A DNA stretch of 64,000 nucleotides from Lachnospiraceae bacterium (GCA_017517305.1 JAFWZV010000009.1:1-64000); one strand, 5' to 3'. Shown: positions 34,223 through 44,066, counted from the stretch's first letter. The notes: generated from the sequence alone by a model not told the origin. Translations and numbers: made by a program.

Positions 34223-34819
34223 TTATTTAGTTTGGAAACTACCATTTTTGTTGATAGTTGTCTTTGCTACCTGTACGCCATCTGTCTTGTAGAAGTTATA
34301 AACTCCATATCCTGATACACATGCTCCACGCTTATTAAAGTATATAAGCATAGTATCAGCTGCATTACTTCCAATAACTGTTTTGTTACCTGAAAAATCT
34401 GTGTATTCTACATACACTGATGCAGATAAACTAATTCCCTTACCGTCATTATGATTGTTAGCCTTCTCAAAAGCATTATTAGCTTCATAGGCTCCATCCT
34501 TTACTAAAACCTTCTGAATATAACACTTTTGACCATTCTTGTGAACTCTAAGTCCAAGAGAATATCCTTTATCTGAATTATCAATTACTCCATCAAGGTT
34601 TGCATCAACCGCATTACCCTTTGATTTATTAAGTAACTCTGATACCTCTGATTCGAAGGTAATAGATGCTTCCTTAGCTTTCGCAGAGTGCATCACTGAT
34701 AAAGTTATCAGTGCTGCACCTGTAAAAATTGCTATTATTGCAATAACAATAATCAACTCTACAAGGGAGTATCCTTTGTTATCTATTTGGTTTAGTTTTT
34801 TAAATCTTCTCTTTTCCAT
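34223..34819 (-). CDS. Prepilin-like minor pilin, FimT/GspH-like
   Basis: About 198 residues. The leader QIDNKG precedes YSLVELIIVIAIIAIFTGAAL, with Glu5 intact. The soluble part contains SITFESEVSELLNKSKGNAVD and D-N-L-D-G-type loop VDANLDGVIDNSD, which resembles a calcium-binding loop. The start is ATG 34819 with GAGG five bases upstream; a GTG at 34825 falls within that region. Assigned FimT/GspH-like by size and position. Confidence 0.75.
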   Translation of the reverse strand: MEKRRFKKLNQIDNKGYSLVELIIVIAIIAIFTGAALITLSVMHSAKAKEASITFESEVSELLNKSKGNAVDANLDGVIDNSDKGYSLGLRVHKNGQKCYIQKVLVKDGAYEANNAFEKANNHNDGKGISLSASVYVEYTDFSGNKTVIGSNAADTMLIYFNKRGACVSGYGVYNFYKTDGVQVAKTTINKNGSFQTK

Positions 34820-34827
34820 AGGCACCT

Positions 34828-37800
34828 CTATTCTACATTCTTCATCCAGTTGCTGAATCTACAAACATCTGAATAATCAATGCTATCAATTGTCTTTGCC
34901 TCTGTAGAAGAGTCAGTTGAAGATGCTAATGGATCTGTAGGTGATGCAACACCTGCTGATGTTCCATCCTCATCAAGCTCATAACCCTTGAAGAGATTAA
35001 GGAGATACTTTGCTGCCTTTTGGTCAGTTAAGTAACACTCTCTAAGAATTGCCTGACATATAGCTGGGCTGGCATACATATTAGTAACATTACCTGCAAC
35101 ATATACCTTACCACCTGATACAATAAGTCCCTCAAATGATGTTACGTTTGGATCAAAATATACATCACCCTTAGTAATAACCATACCTCTTACGATACCA
35201 TTATTATCTGCAACACCATCATTATTAGCATCCTTTGCTTTTATTGTTACATCATCATATGATACCCATACATCATATCCAGAAGCAAGATCAAGAACGT
35301 TATCACCCTTATCACCTGAATTCATAGCAGGAGTTATAGAAGTACTCTCTACAATCTTATCCATGTTAATGAACTTGTTGATAGGAGTAATAGATGCCTC
35401 ACCAAAGTTAGCATCTGCAACAAGTGCGTCAATATACTTAATCTCTGCTCTATTCTTGTTAACCTCGCTTACATCTGTTGAGCTTAAGTCATAATGTCCA
35501 AGATTCCACTTAACTAAATTATACTTCTGCTCTAACACATTAGAAAGCTTGTATGCACCACCGTATACAGAATAATCTGTAGGCTGAAGAGTTGTATCAA
35601 TCTCATAGGTATTAACGTAGTTTTCATCTGTTAATGTATTGTTTGAGCTAAATAAGTTGTTAAGTGTTGTTGTATCCCAAGAATCTCCTTGAACTATATT
35701 GAATTCTGAACCTTCCTTAGTTGTAATAGCACCACTTGAATAGATTATCTGATTTGGATCCTCTGAGTAAGTGATATCACCAGGCTCAAAACCAATAGTT
35801 TCAAAATCTCCTATATCAGTAAGATATGGTTGTAATGTAGCATCAATAACATTACGCTTCTCTGCCTTATTCTCATCTGTAATACTAAGTGCATTAGCAT
35901 AATCAACTATAAATGATGATGCATAGTACTGAGCTGATGGGAACTGAGCTGCAAATGTATCCTTTCTGTCAGGATAATGCTTATCGTCCTTTCTAAATAA
36001 AAGAGCAAAATTATAATCATTTGAATTAATTATCTTGTTATAAGCAGCCTCAAAATCAAGATAATAATACTCTTTACCGGAAACAACCTTCTTCATACAT
36101 GGAACAACTGGTTTAACTCTTCCTGTATCTGTAACAACATTGAATATTGTTGATGGGAAGTATCTTTGGAATAATGTTGGTTCTCCAGCACCACTTGCTC
36201 CCTTAAGACCATCTATAAGCTCTACATTATAATATAATATTGTCTTCTTATCTTCACTATAAACAGGCTCTGGAGTTCCTGCAGCCTTTACAGGAATATA
36301 AGCAAGCTGTGAAGATTTAACTGAAATACTTTCACCAGTCTTATAATCTCTTACAAAATCTGTATCATTCTTCGCATCAGTAGGATGTGGATCGAATACA
36401 TAAGTATTTGATACTGTTGCTTCATTCTTATTAGTAGTATCAATAACCTCTGTTTCAGTTACATCCTTTGAAAGCTCTATGTAAGAACGACCAGCAAGAT
36501 ATATAGTCATTGCAAACTCAAGATCAAGAGTTGACTGATTACCGTTGATAATTATAGCACTACTGTTGTAGTGACCTCTATAATCGGTAGGTGAAGCCAA
36601 TGGTACATAATTACCACTAGCATCTGTAACATAAGTTCCATTTGTATTCTGCTGATATGCAAGTATAAGGAAATTCTCCTTATCTACAGTTGGAATAAAA
36701 TCTCTGGCATCCTTCTCTGTACTATCACCAAAGCCATAGTAGCTTCCTGAAAGTGTGAAGTTTGAACCAGCTGAATTGATTTCTGTATCATCCTTAATAA
36801 ATGCATTTGCCTTTATTACGATAGATGAACCTTCATATGTCATAGTACCATCTTCTGCAGTAGTTCTGTCACTTGAACCATCTAATACTATATTATCGGC
36901 CCAAAGCTCTGAATTATCAGTAATTGTACCATTCTTATTATAAAGCGAGAATGTACCCTTGTTCATAACTGCTATAGAACCTGGAACGATAACCATATCA
37001 GCCATTACAGTAACATTAGAACCATCTACATAGAAGCCTGAATACATACTTCTCTCATTCTCGCCATTATAGTAATAAGGATCACCATTAATAGCTGTTA
37101 CTGAAACATTGTTCTTAGTAGCCATATACTCGTTATACAAAGTATTTGCTATTATATTAGAGTCATTAATACCCTTAGATGTAACTGCACCATGAGTATA
37201 CTCAACATTCTTTGATACTGATTTTGAAACTCCATTTTCATCAACTACAGTTTCTGTATAAGCTGAATCATCTGTCTCAAACTTTTTGCTAGTATCTGAA
37301 ACTCCCTGCTTATACATACTCTCATTATACTTCTTATTATAGTAGTCAGAAGCTGCATAGATATTACCTGCTATAACAAGAGGAGTTGTAGGCTGAGTAA
37401 CCTCTACACCCATATCAGCTACCATTGAATACTTGAATATGTTAGCATAATTATCATTAGTTGCATTGAAAAGTACATCAAAGTCAGGCTCGCCAATCTC
37501 AATATCAGTAGATAATGTCTGAGTGTATGCACCAGACGCAACATTCTTATCATACTGCTGAGTTCTGGTTAAGATTACATTCTTTATAGTAATCTTAGTT
37601 GTCTTGCCTGTGTCATCCTTTTCAATATCAATAGCAAGCTTTGAGCTATCAAGCTTAACTGAATCATTAGTGATATAGCTTGCTAAGGTGTTGGCAAGAT
37701 TTGCCTCATTAAACAAGGCATTACTCTGTACATTAAGCATAAACTGCTCTTCAAAGCCCTGCTGAATCTCTTCCTTGGACTTTGTAACATATGATTTTGT

Positions 37801-38085
37801 ATTAAAATCATAATATACCATGTTCTCAACAGTGTATGAATATGCTTCCTGCATACTCTTTACTGTTTCAGAACCAACTCCGGCATATATTTCATTCATG
37901 GCCTGCTCAACATAGTAGAAGTTATCTCTGGAGTTTAAATCCTGAAGCTTAAGTCTATATGAATAACCAACAGCTGTAAGGAGAGCTCCTACAATAATTC
38001 CTATAAATGCCAAGCCTACAATAACCATAACCATACTGGAGCCGTTATTATTAAGTTTGTTTAATAGCTTTTTAATTTTCTTCAA
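34828..38085 (-). CDS. Very large minor pilin lacking Glu5, PilX/GspK-like
   Basis: A 1085-residue protein. The N terminus KLNNNG then SSMVMVIVGLAFIGIIVGAL is a prepilin-like leader and hydrophobic helix, but position 5 after the Gly is Met instead of Glu. Absence of Glu5 is a feature of GspK and related tip pilins. The N-terminal helix continues as YRLKLQDLNSRDNFYYVEQAMNE, as in PilX-type proteins. The remaining 1000 residues are extracellular and beta-rich, with repeated strands and a region of right-handed-helix-like character (about 330-460, SIVIKANAFIKDDTEI). The start is TTG 38085, directly after the previous stop; GGGGG lies nine bases upstream. Confidence 0.72.
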   Translation of the reverse strand: MKKIKKLLNKLNNNGSSMVMVIVGLAFIGIIVGALLTAVGYSYRLKLQDLNSRDNFYYVEQAMNEIYAGVGSETVKSMQEAYSYTVENMVYYDFNTKSYVTKSKEEIQQGFEEQFMLNVQSNALFNEANLANTLASYITNDSVKLDSSKLAIDIEKDDTGKTTKITIKNVILTRTQQYDKNVASGAYTQTLSTDIEIGEPDFDVLFNATNDNYANIFKYSMVADMGVEVTQPTTPLVIAGNIYAASDYYNKKYNESMYKQGVSDTSKKFETDDSAYTETVVDENGVSKSVSKNVEYTHGAVTSKGINDSNIIANTLYNEYMATKNNVSVTAINGDPYYYNGENERSMYSGFYVDGSNVTVMADMVIVPGSIAVMNKGTFSLYNKNGTITDNSELWADNIVLDGSSDRTTAEDGTMTYEGSSIVIKANAFIKDDTEINSAGSNFTLSGSYYGFGDSTEKDARDFIPTVDKENFLILAYQQNTNGTYVTDASGNYVPLASPTDYRGHYNSSAIIINGNQSTLDLEFAMTIYLAGRSYIELSKDVTETEVIDTTNKNEATVSNTYVFDPHPTDAKNDTDFVRDYKTGESISVKSSQLAYIPVKAAGTPEPVYSEDKKTILYYNVELIDGLKGASGAGEPTLFQRYFPSTIFNVVTDTGRVKPVVPCMKKVVSGKEYYYLDFEAAYNKIINSNDYNFALLFRKDDKHYPDRKDTFAAQFPSAQYYASSFIVDYANALSITDENKAEKRNVIDATLQPYLTDIGDFETIGFEPGDITYSEDPNQIIYSSGAITTKEGSEFNIVQGDSWDTTTLNNLFSSNNTLTDENYVNTYEIDTTLQPTDYSVYGGAYKLSNVLEQKYNLVKWNLGHYDLSSTDVSEVNKNRAEIKYIDALVADANFGEASITPINKFINMDKIVESTSITPAMNSGDKGDNVLDLASGYDVWVSYDDVTIKAKDANNDGVADNNGIVRGMVITKGDVYFDPNVTSFEGLIVSGGKVYVAGNVTNMYASPAICQAILRECYLTDQKAAKYLLNLFKGYELDEDGTSAGVASPTDPLASSTDSSTEAKTIDSIDYSDVCRFSNWMKNVE

Positions 38086-39750
38086 CTATTTTTCCCCCTT
38101 TGCTCCAGTTAATGTAACAGTATTTGCATCTTCTCTTACTGTTTCAGTAATCTGAGTAATGCCATTTGAATCAACAGTTGATGATACACTTACTGGCAAC
38201 ATAGTTACTGTTACTGTTCTTAATCTGTCATTATATCTTGTATCCTGCTGGATAGACATAATGTGTGTTCTATCAAAATCTACAATTGGATCTGCGCTAT
38301 GTGTTGCATCATCTGAATCAACAGACGCAAAGCTTGTGAATTTGTCAGCACCTACATAGAACTGTGATGCATTTGGATTAGCAGCATCAAAAGTCACATC
38401 CAAGTTTGTATATATATTCATATCCTTTGTATGAGTATTAGCCTTAGCTATATGAATCTTTACGTTAGTGTTAACATTCACGTTGTTAGTAACATCATAC
38501 TTCAATGAATCATAAAAATATGAATCTTCCTGAACATAGTCATCTACAGTCTTACCTGCTGCAACGTTCTCTGCATCTAAAAACGGTTTGTAGATATACA
38601 GCTTAACATCATCTACATATGAATCTAAAAGGATATAATCATTATCTGCATATTCTACACTCTTAGTTGTTCCTGACTCAGTTAACTCTGTAATGAATGG
38701 CTGATATTCAAAATATATATCAGGACACTTGTCAGTATAAAACTTCTGAGCGAATATATTGTAAGATACACTACCTGATACAGGATTTCCAGTCATCTCT
38801 GCAAGCTTGAAGCTATAATTATAATATACATCAACCTTAACCAAGAAATACTTCTCGCCTGTTAATTCTGTATCTTCCTTAACATATATCTTTGTAAGCT
38901 TCTCTCTATCAAAGCTGGTGTTGGCACTAAAAAGTGGACCATCACCTTCAGCATGCTTAATATGAGTTTCCCACGCTTCGTAATTAACCTTCTTAAGCTC
39001 ATCCATAGCGTCAGAATACATAGCACGCTCTGCAGTATCATCGAAATTAGATGCTGTACCATTAATCATGGCAACAGTCTCATAATCAAGATTCTGCATA
39101 TTACCAAGGTTTGTATTGTTCGGATTTCCAACATATGGAGTTTCCTCAACAACAACTGCCTCAACATTACCACTAACATCATACTTTAGAGCATAACCTT
39201 CGTTAGTTAAAGTATAACCAGCAGGTATCTGTTCCTGTGTCAAGCCATACTTTATCTTAACACCTCTATCAGTTGTACCACTTACCTTATATCCTCTTAC
39301 CTGAGTAGCAAGATTATCTACAGTAGTAATCTTGTTATATAAGGATTTTTCAGGTCCAACCTCTACATATTTAAGCTCATACTGATTAACAGTATATTCA
39401 ACCAAATTACTAGCTACAGGATTACCCTTGTCATCATCAAGTGAAATCTCTGTACCTGATGAATCAACCAGCTTACAATAACGTACATCTGTGGCTGTTG
39501 CAAAAACCATATCTGGATCAGCATCAGCTATATCACTGTATTTCTTAACAAGCTCCTTTTCAGATGTAACCTGAGCTTCCTCAAGAGTGTAAACAGCTTC
39601 TTCATTAACATACTGCTGTTCCTTAGCCATACGGCTAACCTTCATGGTCTGTGCAAACTGCTTGATGATAGGTGTTAAAAGTAATGTTAATACGGCCATG
39701 GCTATAACAATTTCTATTAAGGAGAAACCTTTATTATTCTTATTTGCCAT
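38086..39750 (-). CDS. Prepilin-like minor pilin, PilV/GspI-like
   Basis: A 554-residue protein, large for a pilin. The leader MANKNNKG precedes FSLIEIVIAMAVLTLLLTPIIKQF with Glu5. The helix continues through KVSRMAKEQQYVNEEAVYTLEEAQ, followed by a long beta-rich region with repeated Asp/Asn loops. It is first of the four minor-pilin genes. GAGGATTT precedes the ATG. It is classed as GspI/PilV-like by its leader and gene order; the C-terminal part has no recognised domain. Confidence 0.75.
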   Translation of the reverse strand: MANKNNKGFSLIEIVIAMAVLTLLLTPIIKQFAQTMKVSRMAKEQQYVNEEAVYTLEEAQVTSEKELVKKYSDIADADPDMVFATATDVRYCKLVDSSGTEISLDDDKGNPVASNLVEYTVNQYELKYVEVGPEKSLYNKITTVDNLATQVRGYKVSGTTDRGVKIKYGLTQEQIPAGYTLTNEGYALKYDVSGNVEAVVVEETPYVGNPNNTNLGNMQNLDYETVAMINGTASNFDDTAERAMYSDAMDELKKVNYEAWETHIKHAEGDGPLFSANTSFDREKLTKIYVKEDTELTGEKYFLVKVDVYYNYSFKLAEMTGNPVSGSVSYNIFAQKFYTDKCPDIYFEYQPFITELTESGTTKSVEYADNDYILLDSYVDDVKLYIYKPFLDAENVAAGKTVDDYVQEDSYFYDSLKYDVTNNVNVNTNVKIHIAKANTHTKDMNIYTNLDVTFDAANPNASQFYVGADKFTSFASVDSDDATHSADPIVDFDRTHIMSIQQDTRYNDRLRTVTVTMLPVSVSSTVDSNGITQITETVREDANTVTLTGAKGEK

Positions 39751-39766
39751 AAATCCTCATCCTCTC

Positions 39767-40852
39767 TTAGTATACCTTTACAACACCTGTCTTACTTCCG
39801 AGTTCAAATCTTGGTGAAGTAGTATCATCACCCTCTACCTTTATAAATACTGGTACATCAGTTGAGTTAGCAACCTTAACCTTAACACCATTTGTATCAG
39901 CTGAATCAACTCTATCGCTTGACTCAACATAAACTGTAAGCTCATCATCAGCAAGCTCCATAGTGTATGAATCATCACCAATAGCATAAGTTACCATATT
40001 CTTACCATCTGTCTCTTCAACAGTAATTGTAACATCAACAACCTCGTTATCTGCGTTAGTTACGAATGTATCACTTCCACCTGATGAAAGAATGATACCA
40101 TCAGTTGAATCATTGTTAGCATTGTTAAGTGCTACTAAAATATCATGGTCTGATGCAATTGAAGCACCATTATCTGAATCATGTGAAGATGAATCCTGAG
40201 TTGTAGCACCCTCTCCACCTAAGAATGGGTTGTATACACCATTTTCAACATTAACAGATACTGTATCTGCTACTCTGTCGCCACCTGATACACAGTAAGC
40301 GTGAAGTGTAATAGAACCTGTATACTTATCATCACTTGCATTGTATGCAATATTAAAGTTTGAAATATTCATTCTATACTTGTAAGCCATAATATAGTCT
40401 ACAAAATCCTTAAGACCTTCATATGAACCCTCATATGCAATAGGGAATGATGCACTATAACACTGATATCCAGCCTCATTATCAGATGTTCCTGTTAATG
40501 TATAGAACAAACCTGGTTTTCCAAGTCCAACTGAATTTACATCAAACTGAAGATTTCCCTTATCCTTCTCAACGCCCTTAATGAACATAACTGAGATTTC
40601 CTGATCAAGTGTTGCAGGGAAATAGTTTACAACTTCATTAAAGTATGCCTTGTTAGTTTCAATTTCTGCAAGATACTCATCTCTGTGAGCATCCTTAGCC
40701 TTAAGGTCAGCAAGCTTTGTCTCAAGGGATGAAATCTCTGTCTCAATAGCTTCCTTATCCTCCATATTAGGCTTAAATACATACATATATGTAGCACCAA
40801 GTATAGCAATAGTAGCTAATACTAATAAAATCTTAATATTACTCTTTGTCAT
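39767..40852 (-). CDS. pilO: Type IV pilus assembly protein PilO-like
   Basis: A 361-residue inner-membrane alignment protein. A single N-terminal membrane helix (ILLVLATIAILGATYMYVF, about 8-26) is followed by a coiled coil (KEAIETEISSLETKLADLK), then a ferredoxin-like PilO domain to about residue 195 (ISVMFIKGVEKDKGNLQFDV, YEGLKDFVDYIMAYKYRMNI). The remaining C-terminal 165 residues are Asp/Ser-rich with a beta domain and are not usual for PilO (about 200 residues). It follows the PilM-PilN fusion gene. Confidence 0.82.
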   Translation of the reverse strand: MTKSNIKILLVLATIAILGATYMYVFKPNMEDKEAIETEISSLETKLADLKAKDAHRDEYLAEIETNKAYFNEVVNYFPATLDQEISVMFIKGVEKDKGNLQFDVNSVGLGKPGLFYTLTGTSDNEAGYQCYSASFPIAYEGSYEGLKDFVDYIMAYKYRMNISNFNIAYNASDDKYTGSITLHAYCVSGGDRVADTVSVNVENGVYNPFLGGEGATTQDSSSHDSDNGASIASDHDILVALNNANNDSTDGIILSSGGSDTFVTNADNEVVDVTITVEETDGKNMVTYAIGDDSYTMELADDELTVYVESSDRVDSADTNGVKVKVANSTDVPVFIKVEGDDTTSPRFELGSKTGVVKVY

Positions 40853-40871
40853 GTCTATTTACCCCCTTTAA

Positions 40872-42470
40872 TTACTCAGCTGTCTCTGCTGTCTCTGCTA
40901 CAGGCATAACATAAGTAGCTGTTACGCTGAATGTATATGTAGTCTCTCCAGTGTCATCATTCTCAACCTCTGTAATACTTCCTACATATGCATCACTGAT
41001 ACAATCTATAGTCTTAAGCTGCATAATAAAGTCTGCTATAGCATCATAGCTTGTTGATACTGCTGGAATATTAATACCAGAGTCACTTGTACTGAATCCC
41101 TTGATTATAATACTTGTAGGGATCTTATTCTCAAGCTCTGTAATAAACTCTCTAGCATTCTCATTAAGGTGGTAAGTAGTTCCAACCATAGTAGTTATAT
41201 CAAGCACCTGATTTCTAGATGCCTCTAAATCATTAACAATCTTCTCTATATCACTAAGTCTTGCAATATCTGCCTGAAGCTGTGCCTTCTTATCCTCAGC
41301 CTCCTGCTTAGCATTGATAGATATAAACGCCATAGCTGCTGCACCAATAGCTGCAAGAACAAGAACTGCTACGAATGGAGCAACACTTCCACTACCACCG
41401 GTTGACTTAGTCTTACCAGTTGCATCTGGCAATTCAAATCCCATAGGATCAAATGCAGCACCGATTGGTGTTACAAGGTAAACTGGGTTATAAACCTTAA
41501 GGTCAATACTTGGATCAAACTTAATGTTATATAAGCTATCCATGATTCTTGTGCTTACATTAAGCTGAATCTTGAAGAGACCATCAATACCTCTGATAAG
41601 AGCTCCATCACCAGTAAGGAATACATCCTCGATTGGCTTATCTGGATTCTTAGAAGCATAGAAGTCCATAACTCTTCCTATATTATTAATAAGATATCTA
41701 AATGCGCCAGTAGCCTCGTTATCATCGAAGTCTACTGTAATAAGTCTATCATTCTGAAGTAATGTCATAGCTGTAGTTGCATCTACACCCTTCTCATCCA
41801 TTACTACATTAACTACAGAGTTAGTACCATATGGAACTGTTCTCTGAAGAAGAAGGTTATCACCCTGTACTATATTAAGTACTGTTGATTCGCTTCCTAA
41901 CTGGATTACCATAGTTGTTGCATTAGCATTAGTCTGTGTCTTAATAAGCTGAAGCATAGAGTTACCAATATAATCAAGAGCTACAACATTAAGACCTGCC
42001 ATCTCAGCCAAATCATAGTATGACTTAACCATATGTGAAGGAGCAGCAACAGCTAATACTCTGATCTGCTTATTATTCTCCTCATCTACTACTGTCTCAA
42101 GTACTGTATGAGAAACCACGTAATCCTCTATATTTACAGGGAAATACTCTGATGAGTTTGAATTGATGATTCCTCTGATTTTATTCTCCTTTACGAAAGG
42201 TATAACAACCTCTCTGTTAACAATCTTTGCAGAAGAAAGAACGAATACTGCGTTCTTATTACTAATTCCTCTAGCCGCAAGATTCTCCTTGATTGCTGCC
42301 GCAATCTTCTCTGGCTCCTTTATTACTCCATCCTCGAATGAATCCTCAGGAGTTTCAAAAATAATAACATTGTGAATGTTAGTCTGCTTCTTAGCAGAAG
42401 CTGTAAGTTCGATTATTGTAATACTTTCATTTGTGATATCAATAGATAACACCTTATTGCTCTTTGCCAT
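40872..42470 (-). CDS. pilM: PilM-PilN fusion protein of the type IV pilus platform
   Basis: A 532-residue protein. Residues 1 to about 345 are an actin-like PilM domain, with nucleotide-binding strands VLSIDITNESITIIEL, VIQLGSESTVLNIV and VFLTGDGALIRGI. After a Gly/Ser linker, a membrane helix (about 362-385) leads to a coiled coil (AEDKKAQLQADIARLSDIEK) and a PilN-like ferredoxin domain (FITELENKIPTSIIIKGFST). Normally PilM is a separate cytoplasmic protein that binds the short N-terminal tail of PilN. Here the two are one chain. The length equals typical PilM plus PilN. GGGAGG precedes the ATG. Confidence 0.82.
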   Translation of the reverse strand: MAKSNKVLSIDITNESITIIELTASAKKQTNIHNVIIFETPEDSFEDGVIKEPEKIAAAIKENLAARGISNKNAVFVLSSAKIVNREVVIPFVKENKIRGIINSNSSEYFPVNIEDYVVSHTVLETVVDEENNKQIRVLAVAAPSHMVKSYYDLAEMAGLNVVALDYIGNSMLQLIKTQTNANATTMVIQLGSESTVLNIVQGDNLLLQRTVPYGTNSVVNVVMDEKGVDATTAMTLLQNDRLITVDFDDNEATGAFRYLINNIGRVMDFYASKNPDKPIEDVFLTGDGALIRGIDGLFKIQLNVSTRIMDSLYNIKFDPSIDLKVYNPVYLVTPIGAAFDPMGFELPDATGKTKSTGGSGSVAPFVAVLVLAAIGAAAMAFISINAKQEAEDKKAQLQADIARLSDIEKIVNDLEASRNQVLDITTMVGTTYHLNENAREFITELENKIPTSIIIKGFSTSDSGINIPAVSTSYDAIADFIMQLKTIDCISDAYVGSITEVENDDTGETTYTFSVTATYVMPVAETAETAE

Positions 42471-42519
42471 TCTTTATAGCCTCCCTCGCTAATCAGTGAT
42501 TTAATAATTTTTTAAAGGA

Positions 42520-43281
42520 CTAATAGGTAGCCCACATACTCAGGTACCAGCTCACGAGCTGCTCACCCCATATCATTGCTACAAAAACGCCCGCTGATAA
42601 GTACGGACCAAACGCCAACTCTCTGCCGGCCTTTTTTATAGCCATTATTGACAGATGTATAATAGAACCAATTACACACCCCAGCAAAAATGCTATAATA
42701 TTAAGCTGCCAGCCCAATAGTAAGCCGGTTGCTGCCATAAGTTTAATGTCGCCGCCTCCTATGCCTCTGCCTTTAGTAATCAAGTGCAGTAAGAATAAAA
42801 AACCGCTGACCGCAAACAAACCGATTACATACTGACTCCAGTTACCTATATCAGTAACAAGTCTAATCAGTCCTAAAAGTAATATAAAAATGTTAAACCC
42901 TATCGGGATTTCCTTGGTGCGCCAGTCTATAACACTAAGCGCTAATAAGGCAGAAGCACACAGGCAATATAGGATACATTCAACACTTATACCGCATGCG
43001 AGGTACAATAATAAGTATAATATTCCATTGGCAGCCTCCACTATAGGGTACTGTATGGATATATGTTCCTTACAATGCCTGCACTTTCCACCTAAAAAAA
43101 TGTAACTGAACAATGGCACCAATTCGTACCAGCTCAGCACGTGACCACAGGTCATACAGTGAGATCTGGTAAGGGTTACGCTTTCACTTATAGGAATTCT
43201 AAGAATCAACACATTAACGAAGCTTCCTATCACTATTCCATATAAACAAAAAATCACGCTAAACAATATTTGCTCAAACAT
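42520..43281 (-). CDS. pilD: Prepilin peptidase (leader peptidase/N-methyltransferase)
   Basis: A 253-residue, roughly eight-helix membrane aspartic protease that removes prepilin leaders and methylates the new N terminus. The N-terminal zinc-binding Cys pairs CMTCGH and CRHCKE are present (about 44-80). The catalytic Asp residues are in VIDWRTKEIPI and RGIGGGDIKLMAATG. With six prepilin substrates in the same operon its role is clear. GGAAGG precedes the ATG. Confidence 0.93.
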   Translation of the reverse strand: MFEQILFSVIFCLYGIVIGSFVNVLILRIPISESVTLTRSHCMTCGHVLSWYELVPLFSYIFLGGKCRHCKEHISIQYPIVEAANGILYLLLYLACGISVECILYCLCASALLALSVIDWRTKEIPIGFNIFILLLGLIRLVTDIGNWSQYVIGLFAVSGFLFLLHLITKGRGIGGGDIKLMAATGLLLGWQLNIIAFLLGCVIGSIIHLSIMAIKKAGRELAFGPYLSAGVFVAMIWGEQLVSWYLSMWATY

Positions 43282-43329
43282 AATGTAATTCCTTCCTAGT
43301 CTCTCATGTTTTGATTTTAAAATACATTT

Positions 43330-43359
43330 AGATTCCGCCTGGCGTGGCAGACGGAATCT
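43330..43359 (-). terminator. Hairpin after the major pilin gene
   Basis: AGATTCCG and CGGAATCT form the outer stem, with CTG/CAG inside. It lies 22 bases after the pilA stop codon on the minus strand. The T-tract is weak, so it probably reduces rather than stops read-through, raising pilA message over downstream genes. Confidence 0.6.
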
Positions 43360-43381
43360 TTGTGTATCTTATTAATTAATC

Positions 43382-43969
43382 TTACTGATAATCAGCACAG
43401 ATATCTGGGCAGATAACATAGCCTGTTGTGAATGTAACAGCCTTAGTAGTAGCATCTACAGTGTATGATGGAGCTGTATCCTTATCACCAATAACTACAT
43501 ATACTGTACCCTTAGTAGTAACGAATGCATAGAATGCACCTGGAGTTACACCACTTGTACCTGATGCCTTCTTGTACTTAATCTTTGGAGTCTTCTCACC
43601 GATGTTAGTACCGATCTCTGTAGCAGCAGTTGTAGCAATATTAGCATCTGCGTCAGCTGGTGCAGTACATCCTGAAATCTGGATAGCTGTTGTTCCTGCA
43701 GATGATGTGTTCTGGTTACAGATAACCTTGATTGTAGTTACACCAGTACCACTTCCATTGTAAGTAAGGTACTCATAGATTGACTCATTACCAAGAGCTG
43801 TCTCAACAGCAGTCTTGATAGCCTTACATGATGATACATCGTTAGACTTTCTTGACTTATCAATGTATCTGATAAGTGCTGGTGCGATAGCACCTGCAAG
43901 GATCGCCATAATAGCGATAACGATAATAAGCTCTACGAGTGAGAAACCTTTGTTGTTCATTTTCTTCAT
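43382..43969 (-). CDS. pilA: Major type IV pilin
   Basis: A 195-residue prepilin. The short leader MKKMNNKG is cleaved before FSLVELIIVIAIMAILAGAI; Phe1 and Glu5 are intact. The helix continues to YIDKSRKSNDVSSCKAIKTAVETAL, then a beta-rich globular domain. Cys residues in VICNQ, ISGCTAP, VICPDIC suggest disulfide-stabilised folding, as in pilins' D-region. The strong AAGGAGA ribosome site, smooth codon usage and following hairpin all suggest high expression, which marks it as the major subunit. Confidence 0.88.
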   Translation of the reverse strand: MKKMNNKGFSLVELIIVIAIMAILAGAIAPALIRYIDKSRKSNDVSSCKAIKTAVETALGNESIYEYLTYNGSGTGVTTIKVICNQNTSSAGTTAIQISGCTAPADADANIATTAATEIGTNIGEKTPKIKYKKASGTSGVTPGAFYAFVTTKGTVYVVIGDKDTAPSYTVDATTKAVTFTTGYVICPDICADYQ

Positions 43970-44020
43970 AAATTTTCTCTCCTTTTCTTTTATATAGTTT
44001 CTTTAAATTATATATGATAA

Positions 44021-44044
44021 AGCTACCGTCCTCGCCCAGTAGCT
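44021..44044 (-). terminator. Hairpin between pilC and pilA
   Basis: AGCTAC pairs with GTAGCT around a G/C-rich 12-base loop, 22 bases after the pilC stop. There is only a short T tract on the minus strand, so it may be an RNA processing or stabilising structure before pilA. Confidence 0.4.
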
Positions 44045-44066
44045 ATTATCCTTATGTAAGTAATTC

